A stretch of 6,972 nucleotides of DNA from Bifidobacteriaceae bacterium (lineage in GTDB: Bacteria; Actinomycetota; Actinomycetes; Actinomycetales; WQXJ01): positions 1 through 6,972 of the forward strand of contig JAISBQ010000324.1 in NCBI GenBank assembly GCA_031266115.1, written 5' to 3'. How positions within the stretch are numbered: position 1 is the stretch's first letter; each line of letters opens with the position of its first letter. A model generated the notes under the pieces. The model ran no database searches and was not told where the DNA came from. It saw only the letters and a list, made by a program, of their open reading frames with translations. The position numbers were made by a program, and so were the translations under genes. Positions 6,229-6,972 of the stretch are shown in pieces.

Positions 6229-6972
6229 GATGTCCTTCCTTCGACGGTGTCGTTAGCGTCCGAGAGCCTGGCGATCGTCGCTTCTGCCCTGCGGACAACC
6301 GGTGTCCGCCCGGCAGGCATGACGTCGGTCAAGAACCCGTAATCCCTGCGGCATTGCATGGCCCGCCGATCGCCATCGGCGGCTTTGGCCTGCACACCCG
6401 TCCACCAGTCCGCGATGTCACCCCACCCTGGGGCAGCCAACGCGCCCCCGAATTGCTGGACGGACAAGGCCGCCGCCAGCGTAGCGAACCTCAGGCGGGC
6501 GAGGAGCGGCCAGTCTCCCAGCGTGCCCGCCACCAACGCGGCGGCGAACACGTCGCCGGCGCCGGTCGGATCGATCGCCGCGGCTGCCGTCCCGGTGACC
6601 TCCACCAACTCCCCTGTGCCGGCGTCGAAGGCGGTCAGGCCAGCGGATCCCTTGGTGACCACCGCCAAGGGGACGTGGGCGCCGAGTGCGCGTGCGGCAT
6701 CGGCGGCGGTGTGGGTCCGGGTGTAGGCCATGGCCTCGGCGACATTCGGTGTGAAGCAATAGCAGTCGGCGAGTTGGGCGAGCACGGCAGCATCCCAACG
6801 GTCCGAAGGATCCCAGCCGACATCCGCGAACAGCAGCGTGCCGCCCCGGGTGAACGGCGCCCACCACCGGTGGGTGGGCTTGGGCTCGAAGGACGCGACA
6901 GCCGCACGCGCAGGACCGGCACCCTGCAGCAACTCGGCGGCAGGGATCGGGGCGGGATGCTCGTGGGTGATC
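6225..6972 (-). CDS. PfkB-family carbohydrate kinase (5' end missing)
   Basis: This is a cytoplasmic ATP-dependent sugar or nucleoside kinase of the ribokinase/PfkB superfamily. The frame is open to the window edge, giving 248 visible residues; roughly the first 100 are probably missing. The signature DPTGAGDVF (coded at 6572-6546) contains the catalytic Asp of the GAGD anion hole. A VVTKGSAG strand-turn lies before it, and FADVGWDPSDRW and FTPNVAEAMAYT segments occupy the central nucleotide-proximal part of the fold. After the usual end of the fold near GDIADWW there is a tail of about 58 residues including RRDYGFLTDVMP; from memory this tail and the ADVGWD segment belong to an actinobacterial PfkB subgroup seen near sugar ABC operons. 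The last codons contain the ribosome binding site of the binding-protein gene, and the stop overlaps that gene's ATG. It probably phosphorylates the imported sugar or its hydrolysis product; the substrate is not predictable from what is visible. Confidence 0.93.
   Translation of the reverse strand, partial: ITHEHPAPIPAAELLQGAGPARAAVASFEPKPTHRWWAPFTRGGTLLFADVGWDPSDRWDAAVLAQLADCYCFTPNVAEAMAYTRTHTAADAARALGAHVPLAVVTKGSAGLTAFDAGTGELVEVTGTAAAAIDPTGAGDVFAAALVAGTLGDWPLLARLRFATLAAALSVQQFGGALAAPGWGDIADWWTGVQAKAADGDRRAMQCRRDYGFLTDVMPAGRTPVVRRAEATIARLSDANDTVEGRTS
6233..6240 (-). promoter_or_regulatory. Ribosome binding site of the binding-protein gene
   Basis: AGGAAGGA on the minus strand, four bases before the ATG at 6228, inside the 3' end of the kinase gene. 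It decides in favour of the long N-terminus of the lipoprotein, since the alternative GTG at 6126 has no comparable site. It may also let the binding protein be translated at a higher rate than the coupled kinase (inference). Confidence 0.8.

Noticed and set aside
1..6972. tRNA, rRNA, CRISPR, insertion sequence or terminator
   Set aside because: The coding sequence is essentially continuous, with one 15-base gap. I saw no regular repeat-spacer pattern, transposase motif or hairpin followed by a T-run.

Overview
The window looks like a stretch of an actinobacterial (Actinomycetota) chromosome. G+C is very high by eye, codon third positions are strongly G/C, GTG starts occur, and the protein families have typical actinobacterial partners. 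I cannot place it below phylum level with confidence.

Every real gene is on the minus strand, so transcription runs from position 6972 towards 1. Reading in that direction: (1) a PfkB-family sugar kinase whose first part lies beyond the right edge (6972-6225); (2) a lipoprotein solute-binding protein of a carbohydrate ABC transporter (6228-4699); (3) a MalF/UgpA-type permease (4724-3783); (4) a MalG/UgpE-type permease (3786-2977); (5) a 664-residue P-loop GTPase-like protein (2961-967); (6) a second P-loop GTPase that runs off the left edge (970-1). The last gene has no stop inside the window; I recovered it by translating back from the left edge in the frame that carries a clear P-loop.

The genes are packed end to end. 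Three junctions are 4-base ATGA/GTGA overlaps, one is a 26-base overlap, and the largest gap is 15 bases between the second permease and the first GTPase. There is no room for a terminator, an RNA gene or a mobile element, and I see no CRISPR array. The main operon promoter must lie to the right of the window.

The first four genes form a CUT1-type sugar uptake and phosphorylation unit: the lipoprotein captures the sugar outside, the two permeases form the channel, and the PfkB kinase probably phosphorylates the sugar or a breakdown product inside the cell. No ATP-binding subunit is present, so a shared MsiK/UgpC-type ATPase encoded elsewhere is presumed. The last two genes are a tandem pair of diverged GTPases with dynamin-like or TrmE/Era-like G domains. 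As far as I can recall, this pair is widespread in Actinobacteria but has no well-defined function. Its physical linkage to the sugar operon, and the contrast between degenerate G motifs in the first protein and near-canonical ones in the second, are the most interesting features here.
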